Position numbers and translations under genes: made by a program. Below the pieces are notes generated by a model. The model ran no database searches, was not told the origin of the DNA, and saw nothing but the letters and a program-made list of their open reading frames with translations. A stretch of DNA of 64,000 nucleotides from Flavisolibacter tropicus (GTDB lineage Bacteria; Bacteroidota; Bacteroidia; Chitinophagales; Chitinophagaceae): positions 124,001 through 188,000 of the forward strand of contig NZ_CP011390.1 in NCBI RefSeq assembly GCF_001644645.1. The letters are read 5' to 3'. Shown in pieces: positions 17,696 through 26,459 of this stretch (within the stretch, counting starts at the first letter, position 1; the number at the start of each line of letters is the position of its first letter).

Positions 17696-18340
17696 TTAAT
17701 TGATTTTTAGATAAGGAGATTGCGCAAAGGCCTTGTCTACACTAGTCTGTATGCGTGCAGTTATATCTGCTGTACCGCCTTCGGCCAAGCCGTTGATAAT
17801 ACAGTTCCATGCCACTGTCGCATTGTCTCCTGTTCGCAGCCCCTTCAATTGAGCCATTTGAATGAAGATCGACCCTGATCGATAACCTGTTACATAAGGA
17901 GGATAATACCATCCAGGATAGTACCAGCCATACCAGCCGCCATACCACCAGTCCCAATACCACCAATCATAGTAGTAATAAATATTAGTAGTGGTCATTG
18001 CTGAAACCAATAAAACCACATCTGGGTTGTTATTTTTGTTGACCAAGGTCCATCCATTGGCAGCCATATTTTCTTTTAACTTATTCAATACTGCAGCGCT
18101 GTAAGTTGGGTTGGCAAACTGGGGCTTCCCATCACCATCCGGGTCAGTGAAGGCGTCACCTGTAATTTTTACTACACTATCCGGAATCGCGAAGGTTTTT
18201 TGGCTCTTAAAGTCGAATTGATTGTAATAGTTGGTATAAACCAAGTCTAACTCTTCAGTATATTGAGCGCCTTCCGGGTAGCAGCCTGCCAGTAGCACTA
18301 TTACAATTAAAGCCAGGCACTTGTAAAGTTTTGCAGTCAT
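17696..18340 (-). CDS. DUF4136 lipoprotein with Trp/Tyr-rich segment
   Basis: 214 residues. The lipobox 'LLAGC' puts lipidation at Cys20. The DUF4136 pattern is recognisable: 'DFKSQKTFAIPD' near the start, 'MAANGWTLVNKNNNPDVVL' in the middle and a C-terminal 'AQSPYL' segment. A striking run of aromatic residues, about 30 Trp, Tyr and Gly in a row (near residues 117-147), sits where the related protein at 20763 has a shorter 'YGYGGVYRPYYWGGG' loop. DUF4136 proteins are outer-membrane or periplasmic lipoproteins of unknown function. It leads a two-gene operon with the barrel gene. Confidence 0.85.
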   Translation of the reverse strand: MTAKLYKCLALIVIVLLAGCYPEGAQYTEELDLVYTNYYNQFDFKSQKTFAIPDSVVKITGDAFTDPDGDGKPQFANPTYSAAVLNKLKENMAANGWTLVNKNNNPDVVLLVSAMTTTNIYYYYDWWYWDWWYGGWYGWYYPGWYYPPYVTGYRSGSIFIQMAQLKGLRTGDNATVAWNCIINGLAEGGTADITARIQTSVDKAFAQSPYLKIN

Positions 18341-18710
18341 ATGGAATGATTTTAGTCAGTATAAAGGTTTTTCAGAGCTGTAGTTTGGTAGTGGTGTTTA
18401 ATAAGGTAGGAGTGGGTTAGAAATGGTGGAAGAGAAACTGTAACTATAACCGGATTTCGATCAGAAAGTGAAGGTACAATGCTGTATATAGATGTTATAA
18501 TTATGTAAGTTACTTATTGCTAATATTTATAAATATTGGCACTGCTTAAAACAGTTTATTCTAAGGGCGTTTTTTGCTTTGTTGCAGTACTTTTTGTAAC
18601 TGAATAGAAAAGTTCAAATTCTATTCATTTTCTGTAAAGAATGTAATGATTTATTTTTTTGGGTACATCTTGTTAAAGATTTGATAGCTTATTTTCATTT
18701 TGTGCAAAAC
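18341..18710. other. Intergenic region with a perfect AT palindrome
   Basis: There is no gene. AATATTTATAAATATT (18522-18537) is a perfect 16-base palindrome, extended by flanking GC to an imperfect 22-base one (18519-18540), about 180 bases upstream of the DUF4136 start. It could be a regulator site or simply an AT-rich cruciform. Confidence 0.4.
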
Positions 18711-19742
18711 CTAAAACTGGAAGGAAATACTAATGGCAGAACCATAGTCAAAATTACTGTCGCCTTCCGGTGGTTTACTGTCATAGTTAGCATAAGGGCT
18801 AAGGGTCAAATAGAAGCGCCTGGCCAGTTCCCACGAGAAATAGATATTGGCATCAAAGCGTACACGGTCTTTTTGACTTAAGCTAAAAAAAGCAGAATTG
18901 GTAGAACTAATCTGAATATTAGGTTGGTGATATTTGAAGTAGTTTAATTTAAGAATGACAGGTACTTCTAATAATAGGTCGTTTATGATACCTGTCGTAC
19001 TTTTTTCCTGGTTAAAAGATATTCCACTTGTAAATAGCACCTGCATATCTGTTTTTGATACAAGTTTATTACCACCGCCAATTAGTTCCTGATACCTTCT
19101 GGCTAACGAAAGCTCCAGGTTACGTTGATAGACAAAACTACCAGCCAAATACCAGGATGGTGTTACACTATAAATCGAAAACAAACTGCCATCTTCCTTA
19201 TCCCTAGAATATTTTGATGAGTCGATTGAACCAATAGTTGATAAAGACAGTTGGTGCCCAAAGCGTTTCATTGGGTAGTACAAATTGGTGCTAAAGTTTA
19301 CTTGTCCTTCTTCATTGGCTTTTGTGAAGCTAAAGCCAGCCGAAAGGCTACCGTTCAGTCTCGTCAGGAACTTATTTTCTAAAGCTAGTATGACCCCCAA
19401 ATCAGTAATCTTCATTTCTATGGTGTCTTTTTCATCACTTACAATTTTTACCCAATTTTCCTGTGAAGATGGTTTTAGATATCCATAATAAAAATGCTTG
19501 TCAAGTGTTTCTATTTTAAAACGGCGGGCAGTATTGATCCTTTTAATCTTGTACATCCTGATCTTTATGTACTTAAGATCCATTTCGTCAAATGTAAGGA
19601 CTCCTAAATTTGCACCTTTAACATAACCAATAAAAATCTGTCCGTTAAATAAATAGAGCGTATCTCTTCTGGATTGAGCATGAATATCTACTTGCCAACT
19701 TAAAATAATTAATACAAAAATGACTTGCAATTGCCTGAACAT
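18711..19742 (-). CDS. DUF481-type outer-membrane protein
   Basis: Starting at the Met at 19742 gives 343 residues and a clean signal peptide ('FVLIILSWQVDIHAQ'); an extension to 19817 adds an unlikely leader. The N-terminal half has two small beta domains ('DTLYLFNGQIFIGYVKG', 'ARRFKIETLDKHFYYGYL') and the rest reads as about ten amphipathic strands ending 'YGSAISISFQF', with the terminal Phe expected of an outer-membrane barrel. DUF481 (YdiY-like) proteins are salt- or stress-linked and otherwise uncharacterised. It stands alone on the minus strand, divergent from the sigma factor gene 273 bases away. Confidence 0.8.
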   Translation of the reverse strand: MFRQLQVIFVLIILSWQVDIHAQSRRDTLYLFNGQIFIGYVKGANLGVLTFDEMDLKYIKIRMYKIKRINTARRFKIETLDKHFYYGYLKPSSQENWVKIVSDEKDTIEMKITDLGVILALENKFLTRLNGSLSAGFSFTKANEEGQVNFSTNLYYPMKRFGHQLSLSTIGSIDSSKYSRDKEDGSLFSIYSVTPSWYLAGSFVYQRNLELSLARRYQELIGGGNKLVSKTDMQVLFTSGISFNQEKSTTGIINDLLLEVPVILKLNYFKYHQPNIQISSTNSAFFSLSQKDRVRFDANIYFSWELARRFYLTLSPYANYDSKPPEGDSNFDYGSAISISFQF

Positions 19743-20015
19743 ATCTCTAGCTTTATCATCTCTTTTTTTAGTTAAGTTTATATAGAGGTATATAATAGAC
19801 ACGTGCCAATAGTTCAACCATGAATAAATGAGATGCGAACAAAAAAAAGTATTAGATAGCTTTCAAGTATCTCTCTTATATTTTGAATCAAAGTCTGAAC
19901 TAATCTGAGCCTTGCGATTGATCTATTGCGCTTTTTTTATCATCACCAATCTGCATTTTGTTGCCGTAGCATTTGAAAACATAGCAAGCATTTATCTTTT
20001 ACATAATGGGCTACT

Positions 20016-20585
20016 ATGAAAAATGACGGTCATCCTACTTGTATAAATACTGATGTTGAGCTGCTTGATTTAATGATGAATCAGAATGCTATTGCGTTTG
20101 AGATCTTGTATAAAAGGTATTGGAATCCCTTATTGCATTTTGCTTCACAATTCCTTGACGATGAGGATAGTTGTGAAGAAATGGTCCAGGGCCTGTTTGT
20201 GCATTTGCATAACCGGCAACAAGCACTCAAAATAACTACCGCCATCCGGCCATATTTATACACTTCGTTGCGAAACAGAATCTTTAATTATGTGAGAAGC
20301 CGGTCGGTTTACAAAAGACATATAGCCCAAGCGTCGAGTGAGATAGTGTATGTTAATAACGATGTAGATCAATTCATAGACTTTGTTGAGTTGAAGCAAA
20401 GAGTAGCGCAATGCCTGAAAGGGATGCCCGCTAAAAATAGAGAAGTGTATCTGTTGCATTTTTACGAGCACTTTCCTCTAAAAAAAGTAGCCATTATTCT
20501 AAACAGGCCTGTTGATACGGTAGAAAAACAACTGCGTAGGGCCAAAGCAATACTGCGTAATTATTTAATTGCCAATAAAAAATAG
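20016..20585 (+). CDS. ECF sigma-70 factor
   Basis: 189 residues. Region 2 is visible at about residues 25-95 ('AFEILYKRYWNPLLHFA', then 'SLRNRIFNYVRSRSVYKRH') and region 4 at about 130-185 ('CLKGMPAKNREVYLLHFYEH', 'IILNRPVDTVEKQLRRAKAI'). This is the Bacteroidota extracytoplasmic-function type that directs RNA polymerase to envelope genes. Such factors usually sit next to a FecR-like anti-sigma gene and SusCD transporters; here neither is present, and the following genes encode a DUF4136 lipoprotein and envelope proteins. It therefore may work with a different control mechanism or an anti-sigma factor elsewhere. Confidence 0.9.
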   Translation: MKNDGHPTCINTDVELLDLMMNQNAIAFEILYKRYWNPLLHFASQFLDDEDSCEEMVQGLFVHLHNRQQALKITTAIRPYLYTSLRNRIFNYVRSRSVYKRHIAQASSEIVYVNNDVDQFIDFVELKQRVAQCLKGMPAKNREVYLLHFYEHFPLKKVAIILNRPVDTVEKQLRRAKAILRNYLIANKK

Positions 20586-20762
20586 CAGTGAGCATTCAAA
20601 TTGAAAGGGATTCAATAAAAGATATCTCAATTTACTAAAGGTAAATGGCGGCTTATTTTCTTTGGTAGTGTCTATTCTATGTAAGAAGTTCTTCAGTCCC
20701 TCTGATGGCATTTTCGCTCTCCTGTTACCCTTTATCTGTTTTTAATTATAAAAAATAAGTAC

Positions 20763-21314
20763 ATGAAAAAGTTCTTGCTGCAGCTGTGTTGGTTACTCCC
20801 TTTAATTGTAACCTATTCTTGCAGCCCACCGTTGAAAGTAAATTCGGATTATGATAAAAACGTTGATTTTGCCAAGTACAAAACCTTTGCTCTTTTCAAG
20901 AGTGATAGTAGTCAAACAATTAGTCAGTTAAATCAAAGTCGCATTGCTGATGCTATACGTGGCGAAATGGTGAAGAAAGGCTTCCAGGAGGCTACATCTA
21001 ATCCCGATGTGCTAATCAATTCGGTAGCCATATTTAAAGATAGAACATCGGTAAGCGCTACCAATTATGGCTATGGCGGCGTGTATAGGCCTTACTATTG
21101 GGGAGGAGGCGTTGGTTATACGAACTACGATGTGCAGCATTATAAAGATGGCTCCTTGATTATAGATATAATTGATGCAAATACACAAAAGCTTATTTGG
21201 CAAGGGATAGGGAATAAGGAGATTGATGGACCGATTAAGGATCCGGATACCAAAATCCCAAAAGCCATTTCTATGATTATGGAAGGATTTCCTCCAAAGG
21301 CTAAAAAATCATAA
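20763..21314 (+). CDS. DUF4136 lipoprotein
   Basis: 183 residues with a lipoprotein signal ending 'VTYSC', lipidated at Cys20. The DUF4136 landmarks are clear: 'VDFAKYKTFALFKSD', 'MVKKGFQEATSNPDVLIN' and 'DGSLIIDIIDANTQKLIWQG', which is the family's signature strand pair. A Gly/Tyr loop ('YGYGGVYRPYYWGGGVGY') interrupts it. It is a paralog of the protein encoded at 17696. It lies 177 bases after the sigma gene and begins a close run of five genes (gaps of 39, 28, 8 and 33 bases), so it is probably the first gene of a sigma-controlled envelope operon. Confidence 0.88.
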   Translation: MKKFLLQLCWLLPLIVTYSCSPPLKVNSDYDKNVDFAKYKTFALFKSDSSQTISQLNQSRIADAIRGEMVKKGFQEATSNPDVLINSVAIFKDRTSVSATNYGYGGVYRPYYWGGGVGYTNYDVQHYKDGSLIIDIIDANTQKLIWQGIGNKEIDGPIKDPDTKIPKAISMIMEGFPPKAKKS

Positions 21315-21352
21315 ACAGGTTTTTAGCTTACTATTTAACTACAGCTTTTACA

Positions 21353-21670
21353 ATGGCTATCCAAAGAAGAAAGTTTTCTGATGATCAGAAAATAAGCATA
21401 TTAAAGGAGGCTGAAGCATCAGGTGTAACGGCTGTATTACGAACATATAATCTCTCTTATAGTGTATTTGCAAGATGGAAGCAAAAGTTTATGAAACCTG
21501 ATACTCACATACAAGGACATGCATTGACTGGCAGAAGCAAGTCTGAAATTAAATTGCTGTTACAAGAAAATGCACGTCTGAAAAAGATCATTGCCGATAT
21601 GGCTTTAGAGCTGGAGCGAAAAGATGAAGAACTAAGAAAGACACATGCTTTATTAGGAAAAAGAAATTAA
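21353..21670 (+). CDS. Solitary IS3-family OrfA-like HTH protein
   Basis: 105 residues. An N-terminal helix-turn-helix of the IS3/IS911 OrfA type ('KFSDDQKISILKEAEASGV', 'YNLSYSVFARWKQKF') is followed by a leucine-zipper-like coiled coil ('LLLQENARLKKIIADMALEL'). In an insertion sequence this gene overlaps an orfB with the DDE catalytic core. Here no orfB, no frameshift window and no terminal inverted repeats are present. The gene sits 39 bases after a lipoprotein gene and 28 bases before a PepSY-like gene in the same direction. It may be a relic, or it may have been adopted as a DNA-binding regulator. Confidence 0.85.
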   Translation: MAIQRRKFSDDQKISILKEAEASGVTAVLRTYNLSYSVFARWKQKFMKPDTHIQGHALTGRSKSEIKLLLQENARLKKIIADMALELERKDEELRKTHALLGKRN

Positions 21671-21698
21671 CCATTTAACCTCTTTTCAAACTTAAATT

Positions 21699-22253
21699 AT
21701 GAAAAAGTACTTGTTCACTGCAATTCTGTTTGTGCTATCTCTTTCTTTCTTCGCAAATGCACAGGATGAAATGGTTATTAAAGGCTCTAAAAAGCTTGAT
21801 AAGCAATACACCCCCCAGCAGGTTGTAGATTCATTAAATAAACGATTCCCTAATGCTAAATCCGTTCAATATTTTGAAACAAAGGCAGATGCTGCTAATA
21901 AAGGATGGGCCGTGTCTGAAGAAGACAATCTTTCTTCCGATGCTGATGTTAATTATTATACGATAAGCTTCAAAAATGAGGGTCTGAAGTATTATGGGCT
22001 GTATGATAAAGATGGTAAACTATTACAAAGTAAAGTAGAAGAAAAGATCACGAGCCTGCCAAATCCTGTAGTAATGGCGCTAAAAGATGTGGCCCATAAA
22101 TATCCCGGATATAAGGTGGTTTCGAAAACCTACTTCAAAGATCAAAATTATTCCAAGAGCAAAGAATATTATGAAGTGGTAGCCAAAAAAGGTAATGATA
22201 CAAAACGCCTTTATTATTCACCCGATGGTACACTCATAAAAACTAAAGGATAA
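21699..22253 (+). CDS. Secreted PepSY-like protein
   Basis: 184 residues with a signal peptide (about 1-21, ending 'FANAQ'). Two repeated units of the PepSY-like type follow: 'VVDSLNKRFPNAKSVQYFET' and 'ALKDVAHKYPGYKVVSKTYF', each leading into beta strands ('YYTISFKNEGLKYYGLYDKD', 'YYEVVAKKGNDTKRLYYSPD'). Such periplasmic proteins are common in Bacteroidota and thought to bind other proteins or inhibit enzymes; their role is not known. It is in the middle of the sigma/DUF4136 gene row, 8 bases before the next gene. Confidence 0.82.
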   Translation: MKKYLFTAILFVLSLSFFANAQDEMVIKGSKKLDKQYTPQQVVDSLNKRFPNAKSVQYFETKADAANKGWAVSEEDNLSSDADVNYYTISFKNEGLKYYGLYDKDGKLLQSKVEEKITSLPNPVVMALKDVAHKYPGYKVVSKTYFKDQNYSKSKEYYEVVAKKGNDTKRLYYSPDGTLIKTKG

Positions 22254-22261
22254 AATTAGTT

Positions 22262-23356
22262 ATGAAATGGAGTGCCCGATTGGTTTTTTTCTTCATGTTG
22301 ATAATAACACAGGTAGTTGTAGTAAAAGCTCTTGCGCAGCAAGCCACGCAAAAGTATTACAATGCCAAAAATCAACATTATTATAGTAAAAAGCATCAGG
22401 CATACTATGATAGCCTGATGAAAATGAACTACGATCGGGTGTTTCCCATTCTCGGTGATAAGGTCTATAAAAAAGGTTTTGATATTCCTTTCCCCATTGG
22501 TGTAATGATCAACAATTTCTGGGGCAACCAGGATATGGCACTCTCTAATTTGAAGATAGGCGTGAGAACGCCTGACACAACCTTAGGGCCTGCCGATATG
22601 AGCGAAGTAATTGTATTTAGCAAGGTGAATGCTAAAGTATACAACATCAACACGCGTGTTGATGTTTGGGTGCTGCCTTTCTTAAATGTTTATGGTTTGC
22701 TGGCTTATTTGCCCTATGCCAGCACTGAAGTGAATTTAGCCGAACCCGTAGAGCTTTCTTCAAAGCCAGAGCAAAGTGGATGGACTTGGGGGCTTGGTTT
22801 AATGGGGGCCGGTGGTTTAGGGCCCGTATGGATTCAAGCTGATTACAATTTCACCTGGTCAGATATGCAGTTGCTTACCAACAAGGTCTTTACACAGATA
22901 TTAGGTTTTCGGGTAGGCCATGTCATTAAATCAAAAGTAGATCCGCAAAAAAACTTTTCCATTTGGGTAGGTGCCATGGGTATTTTCTTAAACAACGAAA
23001 CAAAGGGTGAAGTATCACTGAGTGAAGCCCTGCCAGATGTGCCACAGGAAAAGATAGATGAGATAAAGCAAAGCTATTCAAGCTGGTATGAAAAGCTAAG
23101 TCCTACAGGGAAAAAAGTGGCAGATGAAATTGTTCAGCGTTTACAAGATAGATTAGATGGCCGCCCTAAAGGGGAGACCTATATCCTTTATGAAATGGAT
23201 AAAGCGCCAAAATCTAAATGGGCAGGGGTAATAGGTGCACAATACCAATTCAATAAACGTTGGCAGCTACGCGCAGAGTCCAATTGTATTGGCAAAGACC
23301 GCTTCTCGGTATTGCTTTCTATTAACTATCGTTTTCTTGGCTTTAAGAAAAGATAA
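22262..23356 (+). CDS. Large outer-membrane barrel-like protein
   Basis: 364 residues with a signal peptide (about 1-26). A tyrosine-rich stretch follows ('KYYNAKNQHYYSKKHQAYY'), then barrel-type strands with glycine turns: 'DVWVLPFLNVYGLLAYL', 'WTWGLGLMGAGGLGPVWIQ'. A helical, charged insertion (about residues 250-300) precedes the last strands, which end 'FSVLLSINYRFLGFKKR'. I do not assign a named family. The gene starts 8 bases after the PepSY-like gene, so translation is probably coupled, and an OmpA lipoprotein gene follows. An envelope structural or transport role is inferred from context only. Confidence 0.72.
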   Translation: MKWSARLVFFFMLIITQVVVVKALAQQATQKYYNAKNQHYYSKKHQAYYDSLMKMNYDRVFPILGDKVYKKGFDIPFPIGVMINNFWGNQDMALSNLKIGVRTPDTTLGPADMSEVIVFSKVNAKVYNINTRVDVWVLPFLNVYGLLAYLPYASTEVNLAEPVELSSKPEQSGWTWGLGLMGAGGLGPVWIQADYNFTWSDMQLLTNKVFTQILGFRVGHVIKSKVDPQKNFSIWVGAMGIFLNNETKGEVSLSEALPDVPQEKIDEIKQSYSSWYEKLSPTGKKVADEIVQRLQDRLDGRPKGETYILYEMDKAPKSKWAGVIGAQYQFNKRWQLRAESNCIGKDRFSVLLSINYRFLGFKKR

Positions 23357-23389
23357 AACCACTATTTCTAAAACTAAAAACAACATTCT

Positions 23390-24145
23390 ATGTTACGAAT
23401 AGCAATCTTACCTATTGCAGTTCTGGTAGTATCATTGACTTCTTCCTGCGGTAAGAAAAAGATAGAGGCTGCACAAAGCCAGGTCAGCCAATTACAGGCA
23501 CGCAATAGTGAATTGGAAAGTAATGTTGCCACACTACAAAAACAGGCTACTGACTACCAGTCGCAATATAATTCCGTAAAAGATGAATATGATAAGTACA
23601 AGGCAAGCTGTCAGCAAAAGGAAGCGCAGTTAGAAGAGATACGTGCCGTTCTAACTGATGAAGCCAATAGCCTAATGAAACTGCAAGAACTTTTGGAGAA
23701 TGCCTTAGCTGAATTTAAAGACAAAGGTGTGGATGTGTATTATCGGGAAGGATTGGTACATGTAAGTATGGCCGACCAGCTCCTGTATAAAAGTGGTAGT
23801 TCCGCCTTGGGTGAAGAGGGTAAAAGGGCATTGGGTACTTTAGCAAATGTATTGAACGAGTATCCCAAGTTGAAAGTAATTGTGCTGGGTAATACAGATA
23901 ATGTGAAGTATAAAAAAGGTGGAGACAACTGGACATTAAGCACTGAGCGTGCTAATGGAGTAGTGCGCTTTTTGCGGGAGAAATATAATGTAGAGCCAAC
24001 ACGGTTAACGTCTGCTGGAAAGGCTATGTTTAATCCAATTGCCGATAATTCAACAGCTGAGGGCCGTGCCAAGAACCGACGCACCGATATTATTTTGAAT
24101 CCGGATATTGATCGGTTGTGGGAAATGGCAAGGCAAAATAAGTAG
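23390..24145 (+). CDS. OmpA-family lipoprotein with coiled coil
   Basis: 251 residues. The lipobox 'LTSSC' gives lipidation at Cys20. Residues 25-110 form a coiled coil ('QVSQLQARNSELESNVATL'). The OmpA C-terminal peptidoglycan-binding domain follows: 'LLYKSGSSALGEEGKRAL', 'VIVLGNTDNVKYKKGGDNW', 'LSTERANGVVRFL' and the diaminopimelate-binding 'EGRAKNRRTDIIL'. The usual 'GHTD' reads 'GNTD' here, a common variant. The protein would tether the outer membrane to the wall across a spacer. It closes the five-gene envelope row that follows the sigma factor. Confidence 0.9.
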   Translation: MLRIAILPIAVLVVSLTSSCGKKKIEAAQSQVSQLQARNSELESNVATLQKQATDYQSQYNSVKDEYDKYKASCQQKEAQLEEIRAVLTDEANSLMKLQELLENALAEFKDKGVDVYYREGLVHVSMADQLLYKSGSSALGEEGKRALGTLANVLNEYPKLKVIVLGNTDNVKYKKGGDNWTLSTERANGVVRFLREKYNVEPTRLTSAGKAMFNPIADNSTAEGRAKNRRTDIILNPDIDRLWEMARQNK

Positions 24146-24509
24146 TGATATCTGTTTTAAAAATTAGGCAAGAACCCTGTGTTTTAATAGTAATAAAAAA
24201 ACAATTGGTTAAGAATTTGCTATGAGCATTTATTTCAAATAACTGAAAGAACAGTAAACCACTTACGCGTTGGTTTTAACCAGCATCCAGGCAATTGAGT
24301 GTAAAATCCTTTACCTGACGTGCTGGTTACTTTATAGTTGATACGTTTCTCTTACTTGACCTGCCTCATGCTGTGCTATAGCAAAGCCAATCATCAATTG
24401 ATAGGCGCTTGGGTGAAAAGTAAAGTAAGAGGAAAAAAATGATCTGTAGACAGCGTGAAATACTAATGATCCGTAACTGATGATTGCTTACTAAAAAGAA
24501 TGCGCCATC
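24146..24509. other. Intergenic region with a long inverted repeat
   Basis: No gene is seen. TAACCAGCA (24277-24285) pairs perfectly with TGCTGGTTA (24321-24329), and CCAGG (24287-24291) can pair with the CCTG at 24314-24317 inside it, giving a folded element of about 53 bases. It could terminate the envelope operon or form a structured RNA; no T-run follows directly. Confidence 0.45.
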
Positions 24510-25514
24510 ATGAGGAAAGTATACCTGTTACGCCTGATTATTTTGTTATACTGGGCCATGAGCCTTGGTAAGGCTAGCATGGCCCAGTACACGGCGGAAA
24601 GTTATACTGACAATGATCCACTTCCTGCTTGGAATAATGGCAAAATAAAACAAGCCATTATCAGTTATATACAGCAAATTACAGATAGTACAAGCACTCA
24701 TTTTATCCCTGTTATCGATCGCATTGCCACTTTTGATAACGATGGTACGCTATGGGCTGAGCAGCCCCTGGTACAGGAACTCTTTATTCTATACCAGGTA
24801 AAAAAAATGGTCGAGAAAAAGCCGGCTTTGAAAAATCAACAACCGTTCAAGGCAATTATAGAAAATGACACAGCCTATTTTAAAAATGGTGGACAAAATG
24901 CAATACTTGAATTAGTAGCAGCCACGCATACAGGCATGACAGAAGATGAATTTGAAGCAGCCGTCAAAGATTTCTTTTCAATGGCCATATATCCTGGCCG
25001 AAATGTACCAGTAAAACAGATAACCTATCAACCACAAATCGAATTGCTTAATTACCTGCGTGCTAATGGCTTTAAGACATTTATTTGTTCAGGAGGTACG
25101 GTAGAATTTGTTAGGAGTATTTCAGAAGAGCTCTACGGTATACCTAAGTACCAGGTAATTGGTACCACTTTCAAATATAAGTTCAATGATAGTACGGTTA
25201 CCATTATGCGCGAGCCTGCCTCAAAATTGAGCAATGATAAAGAAGGAAAGCCTGTAGGCATACAGATGCATATAGGCCAGCGACCGGTATTTGCTTGCGG
25301 CAACGAACGCAGCGGTGGCGATATTGCTATGCTAAAATATTCGCAAAGCAGCAAGTATCCCACATTCCAGTTGTTGATCAATCATGATGATGCAGCCAGA
25401 GAGTATGCCTACCAGGAAAAAGACAATGCTTCTTTAAAGGCAGCAGCAAAGTACAATTGGTATGTAGTGAGTATGAAAATGGATTGGAAAACGGTATTTG
25501 TAAAAGAACCATGA
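24510..25514 (+). CDS. Exported HAD-superfamily phosphatase-like protein
   Basis: 334 residues with a signal peptide (about 1-25). HAD motif I is 'TFDNDGTLWAEQP' with Asp76 and Asp78; motif II is 'TFICSGG'; the motif IV region is 'FACGNERSGGDIAML'. Together these indicate a metal-dependent phosphohydrolase of the SerB-like subgroup, placed in the periplasm. A close cytosolic paralog lies at 28667, sharing 'LLDYLRANGFKTFI'-type sequence and the ending 'VSMK.DW..VF'. The motif IV acidic residues are displaced compared with that paralog ('GNSDGDLRMM'), so activity may differ. It opens the sulfatase region and precedes a barrel gene by 94 bases. Confidence 0.87.
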   Translation: MRKVYLLRLIILLYWAMSLGKASMAQYTAESYTDNDPLPAWNNGKIKQAIISYIQQITDSTSTHFIPVIDRIATFDNDGTLWAEQPLVQELFILYQVKKMVEKKPALKNQQPFKAIIENDTAYFKNGGQNAILELVAATHTGMTEDEFEAAVKDFFSMAIYPGRNVPVKQITYQPQIELLNYLRANGFKTFICSGGTVEFVRSISEELYGIPKYQVIGTTFKYKFNDSTVTIMREPASKLSNDKEGKPVGIQMHIGQRPVFACGNERSGGDIAMLKYSQSSKYPTFQLLINHDDAAREYAYQEKDNASLKAAAKYNWYVVSMKMDWKTVFVKEP

Positions 25515-25608
25515 TTTAGGGGGTAATGATTAATATGAAAAACATTTACAAGAATTGAACAGTGAAGTTGTATCAAAACAAGAATCATTAATAGTTAAAA
25601 AGGTTTGA

Positions 25609-26439
25609 ATGATGTGTCTTGTCAAGTGGAAATGGTTTAAAAGGTATTTTGTAATAGGCTTTTTCCTTATAAGCTTTATGGATCTGTTATGGGCGCAGCA
25701 AAAAACAGCTGGCGATGCACAGGCCCTTGCTGATAAACTATCTAACCCTGTAGCCAGTTTGATCAGTGTGCCGTTTCAAAACAATGTGGATTATGGCATA
25801 GGCTCCTATAATGGGTCTAAGTATACTCTCAACTTTCAACCAGTTATTCCTATTTCCTTGACGCCCAATCTGAATCTCATTACACGTTATATTATTCCCA
25901 TAGTTGATCAACGGGATATAAGCGGCTCTGGCAATAGTGAATTTGGTTTAAGCGATGCAACTGTTAGTGGCTTCTTTTCACCAGTGCATAGTGAGAATGG
26001 TATCCTGTGGGGTGCCGGCCCTGCTTTTTTGATCCCAATAGGCACGAGTGATTATCTAAGCACACGAAAATGGGGAGTAGGGCCCACTGCGCTTGTGTTG
26101 AGGCAAACACCCGGATTAACCTATGGTTTCCTGGTTAATCAGCTTTGGTCTTTTGCTGGTGATGAGGACCGAAGCGATGTGAACCAAATGTTCCTGCAAC
26201 CCTTCTTTTCGCATAACTGGAAAAGCGGTGCGGGAGTCACTATCAATTCAGAAATAACTATCAACTGGAAGGATAATACTACAACTGCCTTTCTGAATCC
26301 TATTGCCACCGCTATAACACGAATGGGTAAACAAGCTGTTTCGCTGGGCGTAGGGCCACGCATACCAATTGGAGGTCCGACCTATAATAAACCAGATTTT
26401 GGATTGAGAGCGGTGTTGACGTTTGTGTTTCCGCAATAG
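25609..26439 (+). CDS. Neuromedin U-like outer-membrane protein
   Basis: 276 residues with a signal peptide (about 1-30, ending 'LLWAQ'). The mature start 'ALADKLSNPVASLISVPFQN' and the later 'FGLSDATVSGFFSPV', 'WGAGPAFLIPIGT' and 'GVGPRIPIGGP' match proteins often labelled 'neuromedin U' or phenol-degradation MetA-like barrels. They look like outer-membrane channels for small, often aromatic compounds. The final 'LRAVLTFVFPQ' fits a closing strand. The position between an exported phosphatase-like protein and a sulfatase suggests uptake of the substrate of this locus; this is inference. Confidence 0.8.
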   Translation: MMCLVKWKWFKRYFVIGFFLISFMDLLWAQQKTAGDAQALADKLSNPVASLISVPFQNNVDYGIGSYNGSKYTLNFQPVIPISLTPNLNLITRYIIPIVDQRDISGSGNSEFGLSDATVSGFFSPVHSENGILWGAGPAFLIPIGTSDYLSTRKWGVGPTALVLRQTPGLTYGFLVNQLWSFAGDEDRSDVNQMFLQPFFSHNWKSGAGVTINSEITINWKDNTTTAFLNPIATAITRMGKQAVSLGVGPRIPIGGPTYNKPDFGLRAVLTFVFPQ

Positions 26440-26459
26440 TGAGAACTAGGATTGTCTGA

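Noticed and set aside
21353..21670. Complete IS3-family insertion sequence
   Set aside because: Only an OrfA-like gene is found; orfB, terminal inverted repeats and target duplications are not seen, and operon spacing is intact on both sides.
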